DNA of 64,000 nt from Rostratula benghalensis (taxonomy: Eukaryota > Chordata > Aves > Charadriiformes > Rostratulidae): NCBI GenBank assembly GCA_013399305.1, contig VXAI01000800.1, positions 1 to 64,000 of the forward strand, read 5' to 3'. Under the pieces are notes generated by a model that was not told the DNA's origin, did not search any database, and worked only from the letters and a program-made list of their open reading frames with translations. This document shows, piece by piece, positions 23,777 to 36,394 of this stretch; position 1 is the stretch's first letter, and each line of letters starts with the position of its first letter. Position numbers and translations under genes: made by a program.

Positions 23777-24662
23777 ATCTGCTTTCCTCCTGTAATGCCC
23801 ATGTCCAGGAATGCTCCCTTGAGGCACAAAACCCCACTGCCAGCTTCATTTCCCATCATGATGGACCCCGGGGATCCTCCTTTTCTCCTGCAGACAAGCC
23901 CTACACGCACGGCCAACATCCCCTTCCCTTGTGTGCAGCGCAGAGAAGTCCATCGCAGCCCCGCGACGCTCCTGACCCATGAGCCTTTTGCGCCATCCTT
24001 CAAAAGGAACAACTATTGAAACTCATGACCATGAAGCTTTTGAGTCTTCCAGTGTTTTCCTCCTCGCCCTTCCTTTCCATGACCGTGTAACCTTGAAGGC
24101 TCACAATCAGGGCCGTGCGCGGGGCTGAACGTGCCCGCGCTGACAGCCGGGACCATTGTCTGCAGCCTGGAGACCTTGTGTGCAGCTTTAGAAGTGATAT
24201 TTTTCTTTTTTTTTTTTTCCTTCTCAAGGCTGCTCACACGGCATTCGACACGAGCAGCAGCATCTGCTTTTGTTTCCCGGTGGCAGCAGAAGTGCTGTTG
24301 TTGTTTTGTGGTGGTGCTAATGGAGGAGACACGGCAGAATCGGGAGGAATCGCATAGCTTTGCTCAAGGCTCGTGACTGGATAATTCCCAAGTGCCTTTG
24401 TGTTGGAGGAGGCTTCACAGGCACAAATTGAGATGTAAATTTTGTGGTGTTAATCCCTTCTCTACTCTCAAAGACAATGGGAAAAATTAAAGAGTAGGTA
24501 AGAGTTTTCCTCAGGAATGATTATATCAGGGCAGTATCTTGAGCACGGGTTATTGGAGGCCACTTGATCTACCCTAATGGTCATTTTCCATCACTGAAAC
24601 AGGCTGAAGGAAGGGCATTAATAACTGCATCTTCCAATTTGCCTTCACAAATGGAAAATACA

Positions 24663-25137
24663 ATCGCAGAATGGTTTGGGTTGGAAGGGACCTTAAAGAT
24701 CATCCAGCTCCAACCCCCTGCCCTGGGCAGGGACACCTCCCACCAGACCAGGTTGCTCCAAGCCCCCTCCAACCTGGCCTGAACCCCTCCAGGGATGGGG
24801 CAGCCACAGCTTTTCTGGGCAACCTGGGCCAGGCTCTCACCACCCCCACACCAAAGAATTTCTTTCTGGTATCTCATCTCAGTCTCCCCTCTTCCAGTGT
24901 CAAACCCTTCCCTCTCGTCCTATGGCTCCCCTCCCTCATCCAGAGTCCCTCCCCATCTCTCCTGTAGGACCCCTTTAGGGACTGGAAGGGGCTTCAAGGT
25001 CTAACCTGGAGCCTTCTCAAGGATGAACCCCCTCAACTCTCTCAGCCTGTCCTCACAGCAGAGGGGCTCCAGCCCTCCCAGCATCTTCATGACCTCCTCT
25101 GGACCTGTTCCAAGAGGTCCATGTCCTCCCTCTGCTG
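24663..25137 (-). repeat. CR1 LINE 3' fragment
   Basis: An antisense copy starting at atcgcagaatggtttggg. It has the cctgggcagggacacctccc and cttctctgggcaacctggg-type blocks and ends near tccatgtcctccctctgctg. Confidence 0.9.
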
Positions 25138-26797
25138 AATGCCACCACTGGCTTAATAAACCAGGAGAGTTCAGCTGGGTGATGGCCACGACTCCAGACC
25201 TCTCTGAGTATGTGTACCAACCTGTTGTAGTTGTGCCAGACAGTCCTTGGGTGTTTCGTGTTACACTGGACCCACAATGGGCAGCGAGGCTTTGACGAGG
25301 CTTCAAAATCTTTCTTCACCCCTGTAGTGCTGCATGGTTCAAAATCTCCGGGGAACGCTACTGTGTGAAACCTTGTGAATGAGCAGAAAAGAGAAGAGAG
25401 AAAATAGAAAAGCTTTGGGGATGTATCTGGTAGGTTTCCCGGGAGTGTAACCTCCTGTAAAAATCAGGCAGGGCCAGGGTGAAGAGTTCTGGGGTGGTTA
25501 CGTTGAATTTCCTGTAGCAAAGGTGAAAAATGCGGGCTGAGGCAGCGGCTGCTCACAAGCAGGTGGATACAGCTGGACCGAGTCAAGTCTGCGAGCTCTA
25601 ATCTACCTTGTCTGCATTAAAGAGGAGTAATTTGTTCAACATCTTTGAAGGGAGGGCAGCCAGTTGTGTGCTGTCGAGTAAAACGGTGTGTGGTTGTTTC
25701 CCGACTCGGATCCATGAAAGGGATGAGCTTCCACCACCAAAGCCTTCCCTCCTGCCAGCAGCCAAGCCCGGGTTGCATTCCTCCAGACAAAAGGACGGTG
25801 CTTTCCTCTAATAACTCAGGGAACTACCAAGGTCTGGAAATAATTTTAAAATTCTTTCACATTATTCAAGGCAGAAGAATTACTAAAATTGTGCTTTAAG
25901 CAAAACAGCGTTCTGAGGTTGCCAAGGCAGTAAACACCAGCTTTGGGAAATGCAGTGAGATTTCAACATCTGGTGTGGAGCTGGTATTTTAACCATTCCA
26001 TGTTTATTTTAATGCCTGCTTGGCCACTTCCCAGTCATACATCCACAGCACCGAAAGGAAAGACGGAAGGAGCAACTCCATTCTTGAGCTGATGCTACAG
26101 ATCAGCTCCCTCTTCCTTATTTTGTTGGGGTTTTTTGTTGTTGTTGTTGTTTTATTAATTAAGTGAATAGTGATTGTCCCATCTGGAGCTTGAAAGTGAT
26201 CCCAGAGCTTTGCAGAACGCGATGGGGAGGGCAGGCACTGTGTGTTGTCTAAAGAACAATGAGAAGAAGAGAAATAATAAGTTGAAATAATAAGAAATAA
26301 CAACTCATCTCCAGTGTTTTCAGGAACATGATGTGGACAAAGCAGTGTCTGGAGATAACTCTGGAGATATTGGCCGTGGCTTGTGCCGCCAGATCCACGC
26401 TCGTCTGCCTGCCTAGGCTGGTGAGACTCGAGGTGACTCTGCTGGTGCTCTGCCCTAGAAGAATTTGCCTTCAGAAATTTTTTTGAGAGTTTCAGTGGGA
26501 TCTTCCCAAAACTCTTGTGCCTTCTTTAAGGCAGACGGCTGAGATAATTCAGGAGTGGGTGAGATCGTGGCTCCATGGGCCAACTGTAGGATGTGTAAAG
26601 CTCTTTGATGAAGAATGGTACTGCCAGCATGATTCCAAATCACTGCTTAAGAGAGTGGCATCCTCAGCACAAGACCGTCCAACAGGATCCAAACATTACT
26701 TCTGCCCTTTAGTGGATGTGAAAATACGTCTGTAATCCTCAGGCTGCTTTATGTGAATGAAGCCATTTGCTCAGAACAATGCTGCTGGCATGACTTG

Positions 26798-26960
26798 GAA
26801 TCATAGAATGATTTGAGTTGGAGGGGACCATACAGCCCCCTCAGTTTCACCCCCTGCCCTGGGCAGGGACACCTCCCACCAGACCAGGTTGCTCCAAGCC
26901 CCATCCAGCCTGGCCTTGAACCCCTCCAGGGATGGGGCAGCCACAGCTTCTCTGGGCAAG
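26798..26960 (-). repeat. CR1 LINE 3' fragment, short
   Basis: An antisense copy from tggaatcatagaatgatttg to cacagcttctctgggcaag. It is truncated after about 160 bases. Confidence 0.88.
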
Positions 26961-28308
26961 GAGTACCAATTTCTCTTGGCTCAGTGCTTGAATGTGCCCC
27001 CTCTTCCTTGAGCAGACGATGCATGGACTTGGACAGACTCCGTGAGTCTTTCACGTTACAGCATGTGAGGAGATTGGGGGGCTCGCACGAGGGAGCCCCT
27101 GGGTCACTGATCCTGGTGCAAGCCCAGGGTGGACAGGACAAGAAGCTGTTAAGCTGTTGCTGCCCGACTGCTCTGCTCGCCCTGTGGTGGCCAGTGGCCA
27201 GTTCACACCCTGCAAGGGCTCGCACCCTGAAAACCATCTCCCACTTCCCTGCTCTGAGGTGCTTAGGAGGTCCTTAGCAAAGGGGCCGAGAACTCAACAG
27301 GCTCAGGCACTGACGTTGCTCCCTCACCTGAGATTTGGACCATCCAGCAAATGAGATCTTGATAAATTGCTTTAAAAAGAATAAAGCCTGAAATTTTCAT
27401 CAAAGTTCAGGGGTGCCACGTGGACTCCTTGATGCCATGGAGAGTGTAACCTCACGGGGCGATGCATCTTGCTGATTTAATTCTGAAAACTGGACTGTCA
27501 GCTACTGTGGTTGGCAAGCCCAGGGTTACTAGTTGGTTCTGGAAGCCTCATCTCACAATTATTTCCAAGTCTTGCCCAAATTTGTTGAACCTTAAAACAT
27601 CTTACCAAAGCAGTTTCCGAATGGCTGTGGAATTTAGTGTCTTGTTTGTTTTAGAAAAGGTGCAATTTATGAAGCTTCAGTATCTCACTAGATAAAAATA
27701 TATTTACAGAAAGAAAGAACTATTTTCTACCGTCTTCAATGCCAGTTGACATTTTGGCTTTATCTTAAATACTAAAACAAAAATTTCAGCTTGTTCTTGT
27801 TTATTAAAAAAAAAAGATACATTATCACTATTCAAATACTTCTAGAAGAATTAAAAAAACCCAATAATAGATTAACCTTAAAATTCATGATGAACAGTAA
27901 AATTTGTTCTTTATCTCTATGTGGACACCTACCTGGTTCCCTGCAATCCTGCAACTTTTGAGATTATTTAAGATTGCAAAAAGCGGTTGAAACAATAGGA
28001 GCTCAAGAAGAAAACATTTTGTACCTATTTTACACACAAGAGTGAAAGAATATTGGAGACCTGGGTGCTGTTTGCCTAAATAGACATCACTATTTTTCCG
28101 AAATCAAACAGGACTTGTCTCCCAAGTTATCAGCATTTATAACCGTGTGCTCGCATGTGTCCCAGGCTCTCCCTTGGAGAAGTGAAGGGGTTTGGAAGTG
28201 GTCACAAATGGGCTAAACTTACAGCTAAATTTGGCCCAGAAAAAGTCCAAAGAGTTTGGGCTATCCAGCACCCAGGTGGTCAGGGTCGTGCAGTATAAAC
28301 GCCTGCGG

Positions 28309-28485
28309 AACACCCAGGTTGCCCAGAGAAGCTGTGGCTGCCCCATCTCTGGAGGGGTTCAAGGCCAGGCTGGATGGGGCTTGGAGCAACCTGGTCTGGT
28401 GGGAGGTGTCCCTGCCCAGGGCAGGGGGTGGCACTGAGAGGGCTTTATGGTCCCTGCCAACCCAAAGCATTCTGTGATTCCATGA
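28309..28485 (+). repeat. CR1 LINE 3' fragment, short
   Basis: A sense copy from cacccaggttgcccagag to gcattctgtgattccatga. It is strongly 5' truncated. Confidence 0.88.
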
Positions 28486-29306
28486 AAAGCTGAGAGATCC
28501 AATATGGATTCCATACGAGGCTGCCCCTGCTTGGGTTTTCCCCACACAGTGGTGGGTCCCAAGGGCTAGGGTGTCTCTGAGGACCGTCCCCCGCTGCCAA
28601 AGCACCACCAGGGCTCTGCTCTGGAGACCCCCTTGGCTTTTCCAAACTCCCTACCAGCTCTGTGCGTGACGGTGGTGAGCGACCCCATCTGGTCTTCTCT
28701 CAGTTGTAAACTCTGAGGAGAAAATGAAGATTTTCATTGATTGAACTGGGTTCCCAAACTGTCAGGAACTGCAACAGAGTAGACTCTGCGCTATTTTGAA
28801 CCAGGTAAATTCTCTGGAGTTAGTCTCATGGTAATGTTGCTTAAAAGCATTGCTGAGCTAATTATGGCATAGTTGGCATTCATCTAGTAATTAACGAGCA
28901 TTACTGTGTCTGCTCTGGGCTGGACAGGATTCCTGCTGTGGGCTCGTTTGATGCTGGGTTGTCCTGTACCATGGGCTGGGCTGTGCAAGTCACTGGTCTT
29001 ACTTAAACTTAAAAATCTCTGACAACCCGAGGGTCTCAGCCCGGGCCGAGGAGATTACGGGATGTCCAAGGCACATGGGAAACTACCAAAAGGATGGGGT
29101 CGGTTAAAATCCTCATAATGGGCTGTTAAATTGTTTTACTGTTCAGCTTCTCTGTAAAATATCAATTATCTCAATGGTGGTAATGCAATCAAAGTAATTA
29201 AATTCCAAAGGCTTGCATGTAAAAACCAGAAAGAGCTTTGTAAATGGGAATCAAGCCTCAAGAAGTTTAGTTGGTCTGTTTGCCTTTAAAAGTTTCTCCA
29301 GATTAC

Positions 29307-29329
29307 TTTTTTTTTTTTTTTTTTTTTTT
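29307..29329 (+). repeat. Poly-T run of 23 bases
   Basis: This is the longest pure homopolymer seen in the COX10 region. It could be the poly-A tail of a minus-strand retrocopy, but no flanking retrocopy is recognisable. Confidence 0.8.
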
Positions 29330-31346
29330 AATGGTGTCATAGTTAAAGAGCCCTGTTAAAGGTTTGTGTGTGTTTGAGGTTGAGGGTGTGTTTTGAGCTT
29401 GGCTGCACATGAGATTGAACAGTTGAATACACGAAGCCCGTGCTGGAGCCGAAACGCAGGGAGGAAGAGCCGTGGGAAGAAGGGACGGGCTCTGCCTCGA
29501 GTCCTGGCCCTGGCCCCAGCTCCCTAACTCCACTCCACTGATGGATAATTGCAGCTTCCCTTTCCCTGAGTTCCAAAAAAGGACAAGGCCGTGTCTCTAA
29601 AGCCCTTCGGATGGGAAACTTGGGAATGATTCCTATCGGAGGTTTATCACATCCAGGAACTTGCCTCCAGTGATGTATTTTACAAGAATAGGAAAAAGCT
29701 AAAGAATGACAAATCACAAAAGCGTGTTCCCTGTTGTTTCTCCTGGTGTAGGGAGTACTGCTGCTTGATTAACTTCTATTCCAGTTTATTTCAGTAGAGC
29801 CTTAGGTTTCAGCAGAACTGAATCAAATCTTGTTTTGTTAGGGCCAAAATTACTTCTTTTGCCACAATTTTCTGAAATTAATATTAATTTTTGGGGTACA
29901 TCATTTTTAACTGTTTGAAAAGGTTCCCATTTTGAAAAGGTGCTGAGCATCCGCAGCCTGAGAGTGGACTTTAGGAGGATGGGGTGGCAGGATTTGCAAG
30001 CGTTTTGGGCCATAGTCCAGCAAATCACCTGCAATTTGTATCAGGGAACCTTGTCCTGAAAGCTGCACGTCCAGTACCTGAGCATATACCTCCAACCTGG
30101 ATGTCAGCTCGCCTAAGGGGATATTTGTCACTCATTTTAAAAAGCGGTGAGGTGCCTCTTTTATACCAGCTGCACCTTACAAGCAGCTGGAAACCCACCT
30201 TCAGTCTGCTGGGCTGTTTCTTCATTGATTGATAAAGTAGGGCAAAAAAAAGGGTGGGTTTTTTTTTTTCAAACTTCAATTATTATCGTTATTTGCATGA
30301 CACCAGCAGTGTCTGGTGGCTGTTCAAGGCAAGAACTGGAGATGGACAGTCCCAGGGACATACAGCCAGACTGGATGGAGACAAGACAGGAACCATGGAG
30401 CCATTTGGAGACAGTGCCTTGGTGTTTGTTAGAGCCCGAGCAGTCCCTGGGGAAGAAGGGAGCATTTGGGGAAGAACTTTAATATATTAATGTGTATGCA
30501 GATGTGTTGCTCTTTCTGTTTCTATCAAGTGGTTAAGAAAAGGATAGACTCGCAGCTTGAGAAGTAGTTTCCATGGGGAATGAGCTCATGGAGATACAAA
30601 GAAAGTGTTAATGCTGGAGAGGAGTGTTTGGGAGCTGGGGAAACAAAAGGAAAATCCAGGAATGCTCATAATGTGCAACAGCCTTGGGGGATTTTTTTTG
30701 TGTCTTCAGACAAAATTGGTGAAGGGAGTTTAGTCTGAGGGCCTCCTTGAAGCTGGCTGAAGTCAGCATAGACCCTGCTTCTGCCTCGATAAGCCCTGTA
30801 CCGTGTCCTGAGGAGAGCTGTGAAAAATGCGGTGCTGCCAGAGCTCCTTTTTGAGTGTAAAAGTAGCTAATTGTGAACAGAGTTACTTGATCACACTACT
30901 GACAAGTTCCTGCAATTGATTTGAAGGGGTATAAAGTTCCACATCTTCTGTCACCTCATTAGCAGCTTCTGCTGCGTCCGTGATGGAGCCATTCCCTCCC
31001 TGCACAGTGGGCAAACAGAAACTCAAACTGGGAAGCAGCTTCTCCTCCTCTTCTGGGGCTCCCTGTCCCTGCTGCGTGTGACACTGCTCTGCCCACCAGC
31101 CTTTTTCTTCTCTGGATGCACCAACCTGGGAGTAGAAGGGAGAGGCTCCCAGGAAAACAGCCTCTTGCCCAACTTTGCTATATTTCCATCTGTCTCCCCT
31201 CAGGTAGAGACTGAAAGTGGTGCAGAAACCAATTAGCAACGGTTCATTAGGAGGAAGCAACTTGTTGAAATGTTTTTCAAATTAAGTGCTTGGGAAAACA
31301 GAAGGGTGACTGTGTGCAGCCCTATGGAAATGCCGTTAAAAGCAGA

Positions 31347-31720
31347 GAATCCCAGAATCCCAGAATGATTTGGGGAGGGAAGGGACCTCTGGAGATCATT
31401 TAGCCCAACTCCCTGCCAAAGCAGGTCCACCCACAGCAGGCTGGACACCTGGCTGCATCCAGGCAAGGTTTTGAACATCTCCAGAGAAGGAGACTCCACC
31501 ACCTCTCTGGGCAGCCTCTGCCGGGGCTCTGAAGTTCCTCCTCATGTTGAGATGGAACTTCCTATGCTCTATTCTGTGCCTGCTACCCCTTGTCCTGTCC
31601 CTGGGCGCCACTGAAAGAAACCCTGGCCCCATCCTCCTGACAGCCACCCTTGAAGTATTTCTAGGTCTTGATCAATCTCCCCCAGCCTTCTCTTCTCCAG
31701 ACCCAAAGAGCAAGCCTTAT
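31347..31720 (-). repeat. CR1 LINE 3' fragment
   Basis: An antisense copy from gaatcccagaatcccagaatg to ccagacccaaagagcaagcc. It has an internal deletion near 31535 relative to its relatives and ends about 150 bases before the last COX10 exon. Confidence 0.88.
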
Positions 31721-31873
31721 CTTGCAGACCATGCCTTGACTCCTGTGTGGTGCAGTGGAGCAGATTTTTAGTGCTGTTTTTTTGCACACAGAGCCCGGGT
31801 GTGCTGCGGGTTTTACGTGGCACTTCTTAGGGTGGCCCCTCTAATGCCTTTTCCCTCCTCTCTCCCGATCCAG

Positions 31874-32316
31874 GTGCATTACTGTTGGGAGGAATCCTCT
31901 ACTCCTGGCAGTTCCCTCACTTCAACGCCCTGAGCTGGGGTCTGCGGGAGGACTACTCCCGAGGAGGCTACTGCATGATGTCTGTCACCCACCCCGGGCT
32001 GTGCAGGCGGGTGGCCCTGCGTCACTGCTTGGCCTTAATCGGACTCTCCACGGTGGCTCCTGCCCTCGACATCACCACCTGGATGTTCCCCGTCATTTCG
32101 CTCCCTCTCAACCTCTACATCTCCTACCTCGCCTTCCGCTTCTACAGGGACGCAGACCGCAGCAGCTCCAGGAAGCTCTTCTTCTGCAGCCTCTGGCATC
32201 TGCCCACGCTGCTGCTCGTCATGTTCACCTGCAAGAAATCGTTCCTAGAGAAGGAAGACAAAGGCGACCGGCTGGGTGGAGATCACGGGAGGGCTATGGA
32301 AATTAGATTGCCTTAA
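31874..32316 (+). CDS. COX10: COX10 last coding exon with stop codon
   Basis: The exon begins after CAG (31871-31873) and completes the Gly codon split from the previous exon. It then reads [16 protein letters not shown] and onward to the TAA at 32314-32316 (146 codons before the stop). WQFPHF and REDYSRGGY form the second conserved polar motif of heme O synthases. The Asp and Arg of EDYSR correspond to human D336 and R339, which I recall as sites of COX10 deficiency variants. Several hydrophobic stretches (for example about [20 protein letters not shown]) are membrane helices. The C-terminal tail after LTCKK-like FTCKKS is charged and seems about a dozen residues longer than the human tail; this part is poorly conserved. 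The frame is intact. Confidence 0.96.
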
Positions 32317-34435
32317 ATGTCAATTACTTGTCCTCGGGACACATCAGGTAGTATATTTTAGTGATCACAAAGGGGAAACCTGTGGGGTTGTGTTTGAAGA
32401 AGAATCATTTGTGCCTAGTGACCACTTCATGCCGTTATTTTCTGTTTTCTTCTGAAAGGGAATAGACGTGAGAGCTTAAAGCATCCATGGGCCTCCGGCT
32501 CGCTCACTCATCACGGATTTCTATTTAGCCTATGTCAGAAGCACATCACTTTGGGGTGGCCTTCTCAAGTCTCCATGAGCCGTGGGCTCTCACCTCGTGG
32601 GTAGTTTCCAGTTCACATGCGCACATTTACTGACCGCCGGCGCTGGCAGCCTCAGCCAAGCCGTTGGGAAGTGACAGATGAATGATTTATCACCCCCACT
32701 CCTCCAGCATCCTTTCCAGATTAAGCTTTGAGGCACAGGGTGGGTTGGGTGAACTCTCGTCTCGATCCGCACTGTCCCTGCTCTGTTATTACCCAGAAGC
32801 ATTCAATTTCTGAGGCTTTTTTCAATCAGTTATACTTTTCCTGAGGTTCCCATTCACCCTGCTAGATTTTTTAGCTTTCATACAGTTGGCACAATGCGAA
32901 AGGAGCAAGGCAAGCTGTCTTTCAGCACACTACACATCAGCATCTAAACACCCTCCAGATGAGCAGCTCCTCTGCACCATAGCCCTTGAAGGGGCTCCGA
33001 GCCGTTCTGCTCTGCATCCATCACGAGGAGTTTCCAGCTCCCGCCTGGTTTGAGCATCCCTGGAGTTTAAGCCCTGTGTGTCAGAGCTTCAGCTGGGGAA
33101 AAAGCTGCTCTCCCTGTTTGTGCCAGAGAAAAGCTTGGAAGAGGCGTAGGAGGTGAGAACCGGACCCCGGAGTCTGGTTGTTAGAATGCTTTTCTGTGCT
33201 GGTGTGTCTTGTGCCAGCCCCGTTCACTCTCGGTGTCCTCTGACCAGCTCTGGACTTGCATCAGGAGTTTGAACAGCATTTATTATCACACTGTGGTGGC
33301 TCAGAGAGAAGGCCTCACTTCTGGGGCCTGATATCGGCAAGGAAACACATTTTTACAGAAAGAAAAAATTGGGGTTTATTATCTAATATTAGAACATGCA
33401 AATTCCTGATGCAGCCAGTGTCTCTCAAGAGCAATTGCTATGGATGGTGTCAGTAGGAAAACGCATTGTCTTTGTTCACTGATACACTCTAACATGCTGG
33501 CAATCCCATTGCGGAGCTGTGGCTGACCCTCAGCCTGACTGGGGCTGACTGGGACGCGCTGGGATGCTTCCCAGCAGGGCAGCACCTAGGGCAGACAAAG
33601 ACTGTGTTAGGGATTGTTGTGGTAGTTAGTGCCTGTTATGACTTGATGTGTTCTCATGCCGAGAATTCTTTCCCACGTGGAGAGGGACTGGGCAGCACGA
33701 TCCAAAGACAGGGTCACACCTGAACTGGGAGACACTGGCTCTGCTCCCACCCCGGATACAGCCCTGCAGGAAACGTCACAAACCTGCCACCACGCGCGCA
33801 TGGCGCTGACATCAAATCTTCACCGGCTGCTTTCGTGAGACGAGCCCGACCTCTGCTCTCGGTTACCCCCGTGTAAATCAGGAGGGACACGGTTAACCCC
33901 TGCTCCATGGGCGGAGGTGCTCGCTGGAGCAGAGCCACCCTCTCTACACGGCTCTTAAATAACGGGTTGCAAGATTTTCTGGGTCTTCTCAAGTGATTGC
34001 AGGTGACAGGATGGAGTTCCCACTGACTCTTTGTCTGACGGACTCCCTCATGCTGGAGTTTCCATGGGCAACACCGCGTAGAAATGTCTGGAAACTGTGC
34101 AGCTCCTCAGTTTGTTTTAAAAACGCCTCCAGTCCTCTCTGCAATAAAGTGCGTACTGTACCAAACAAAAGTGATGAGTGCTCAAAATCTGTCTTAAACA
34201 ATTCATGCGCGACTGAAACTCCAGCACGGCTCGGTTAATTGCAAAGGTGTGCGATAGTTGTGTGGTGTTTCTCACAGCAGCAGCGTTCTCCTTGATCCCT
34301 GCAGGAGGTTTATTGTGCAAAAAGCACCCTGAAAGTAAGTCGTGTGTGAGTGGAAAGGATTTGTGCAGAAATAAAGAATTTGGTCAACCTTTAGCTGGGA
34401 GAGGAACCCGAAAAGAGCAGGTGGCTCACAATAAA
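32317..34435 (+). other. Probable COX10 3' UTR and downstream flank
   Basis: Sequence after the stop contains AATAAA hexamers at 34143-34148, 34370-34375 and 34430-34435. No earlier canonical hexamer was noticed, so a 3' UTR of about 1.8-2.1 kb is possible. Which site is used cannot be told from sequence. Confidence 0.4.
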
Positions 34436-35380
34436 CCACGGGGTTTGATCCCAGAGGCAGAAGGTGGTGCTGAAGCAGGAGGGTTGTGGTTTTCTCTGAA
34501 GGCTTTAGGATGGCCCACAGGTACAGGATGCTGTCCCGACAAACGCGGTGTCGATTAAAGGTACCCAGGAGACACCTGTGGCTCAGCTCTGAAGAGCAGT
34601 CGTCTTCATTTCTGGGGCCAAAATGTGTAACATTCACGAGTTTTAGGGCTGGACGGGAGCTTTGTAATCATGGCTGAATGTCTGTAAAATGCAGGTCACA
34701 GAGTTGCACCAACATCTCCACACCCAGTTGGTCTGGGAGAGAGGGCATGGTTTGAGACTGAGTGGATCTGGGATTTAAATGTAAGAAATACCATAATTTT
34801 TTTTTTTATTTTAAAAAAGGCTTTTTTCACCTAGAAGGTGTTCTCTCTTGTGCTCCAAAATGGCCAAGTGTCAGGTATGGATGAAGTCATCTACTGGCAT
34901 TTTACTGCCTTTAGGCATTTTTCTGTTGCATGTGCTTTGAAAGTAGAAATGTTGCCAAACTGAAATCTTGGTTACAGACAGAGGGTACAGTGGGTGCTTG
35001 CAGGTGACCTGTTCAACATTTCTGGTGCCACGATGGAAATGAATAAAATACCTGACCGTCTGTTCTCATCCAAAGGTGCTTGTGGTGCCTGTGACCCTAC
35101 ATGGAGGATTAACGTCAGCTGTCCCTGCCCCAGCGCTGCTGGCAGTTATTGCTGCCTAAATTCTGCAGGGGAGGAGGCGGGGGGGGTGCATCAGAGTGTC
35201 TGGAGGTGGCTGCTTTGCACGGCAGGGGCAGAGCCAGGAGTTCCTGCGTCTCAGCCCTGGGCTGTGCCAGCATCAGGCTTTGCCTCTGATGGCTCCTGGA
35301 ACCTGAAACGGTGGTTCCTGTGTAGAATTGCAATGGTTTTATCCTTGTCCCCTTTGGAGAATTTGGATATGGGTTGTTTG

Positions 35381-35755
35381 TCATAGAATAGTGTGAGTTG
35401 GAAAGGACCTTAAACACCACCCGGTGCCACCCCCTGCCCTGGGCAGGGACACCTCCCACCAGACCAGGGGTCTCCAAGCCCCCTCCAACCTGGCCTTGAA
35501 CCCCTCCAGGGATGGGGCAGCCACAGCTTCTCTGGGCAACCTGGGCCAGGCTCTCACCACCCTCACAACAAAAAAGTTCTTTCCCAGATCTCAATCAGCT
35601 CTTTCAGTGTCAAAATCTTCCCCGTGTCCTATGGCTCCCCTCCCTGATCCCAAGTCCCTCCCCAGCTTTCCTGGAGCCCCTTGAGGGACTGGAAGGGGCT
35701 TGAAGGTCTCCTTAGAGCCTTCTGCAGGCTGAACTCCCTCAACTCTCTTGTCATC
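35381..35755 (-). repeat. CR1 LINE 3' fragment
   Basis: An antisense copy starting at tcatagaatagtgtgagttgg. It has the standard blocks and ends near aactctcttgtcatcc. Confidence 0.9.
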
Positions 35756-36100
35756 CCATTATCTTGCTTAGTCAGGGTCTCCCCATGAGTTGACCTTCCT
35801 GGAGAACACCTGCTGTAGGTGGTAGCAAAAAAAAATAACAGCAATTTGTTGTGTCCTGCCAGCCCTGGGTCTGCTGGCAGCTGAGTGGGGTCCCATCTCG
35901 GTGCTGCTGTTGCAGTGGGCACCTGTGCACCCCCAGAAGCCTGTACCGAAGCTCAGAGAGGAATCGAAGCCAGAGACTCAAAGGGATGAAGCTGGTTTTA
36001 GTCTGTTTGGTCTTTAAATCTTTTGTGTGGTTTTATGGATGAAACAGTAGCCCTGAGGCTCAGGGGATCTGCAGTGAAGAAACGCACTCCGTCTGTGAAA

Positions 36101-36394
36101 CGGGGGTGACAATGTTTCACCGTGTTGGACGGGGGTGATGTTTCACCATGTTGAAGGGGGGTGACGATGTTTCACCATGTTGGATGGGGGTGATGTTTCA
36201 CCGTGTTGGATGGGGGTGACGATGTTTCACCGTGTTGGATGGGGGTGATGTTTCACCGTGTTGGATGGGGGTNNNNNNNNNNNNNNNNNNNNNNNNNNNN
36301 NNNNNNNNNNNNNNNNNNNNNNNNNNNNNNNNTGTTGGATGGGGGTGATGTTTCACCGTGTTGGATGGGGGTGATGATGTTTCACCGTGTTGGA
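36101..36394 (+). repeat. Minisatellite of alternating 29- and 26-bp units, with a gap
   Basis: The unit is TGGGGGTGA(CGA)TGTTTCACCGTG plus TTGGA; the bracketed triplet is present in 29-base units and absent in 26-base units. Six units before the gap alternate strictly 29, 26, 29, 26, 29, 26 (36101-36265). After the gap a 26-base unit (36340-36365) and a 29-base unit (36366-36394) follow. It is thus a 55-base higher-order dimer. Copies are very similar, which suggests recent expansion. Confidence 0.93.
36273..36332. other. Assembly gap of 60 N inside the minisatellite
   Basis: Sixty undetermined bases interrupt the repeat. The true length is unknown, because the array is likely to have collapsed during assembly. 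Confidence 0.97.

Larger units (their letters stand above)
17456..31873 (+). other. COX10 last intron (14.4 kb)
   Basis: The intron is bounded by GTGAGT at 17456 and CAG at 31871-31873. It holds seven CR1 copies listed separately, a 41-bp minisatellite at 22957, a GATA-motif cluster at 21857 and A- or T-rich simple runs (about 19868-19905 and 29307-29329). The parts 17456-19079, 20675-22950, 25140-26797 and 28490-31346 hold no recognisable gene. The stretch 28850-29220 is AT-rich and rich in TAATTA/TTAATT-type homeodomain core motifs. Confidence 0.9.

Noticed and set aside
30883..31260. 125-codon minus-strand frame with protein-like composition
   Set aside because: It contains no ATG at all and lies inside the COX10 intron just before a CR1; no splice sites or homology support an exon.
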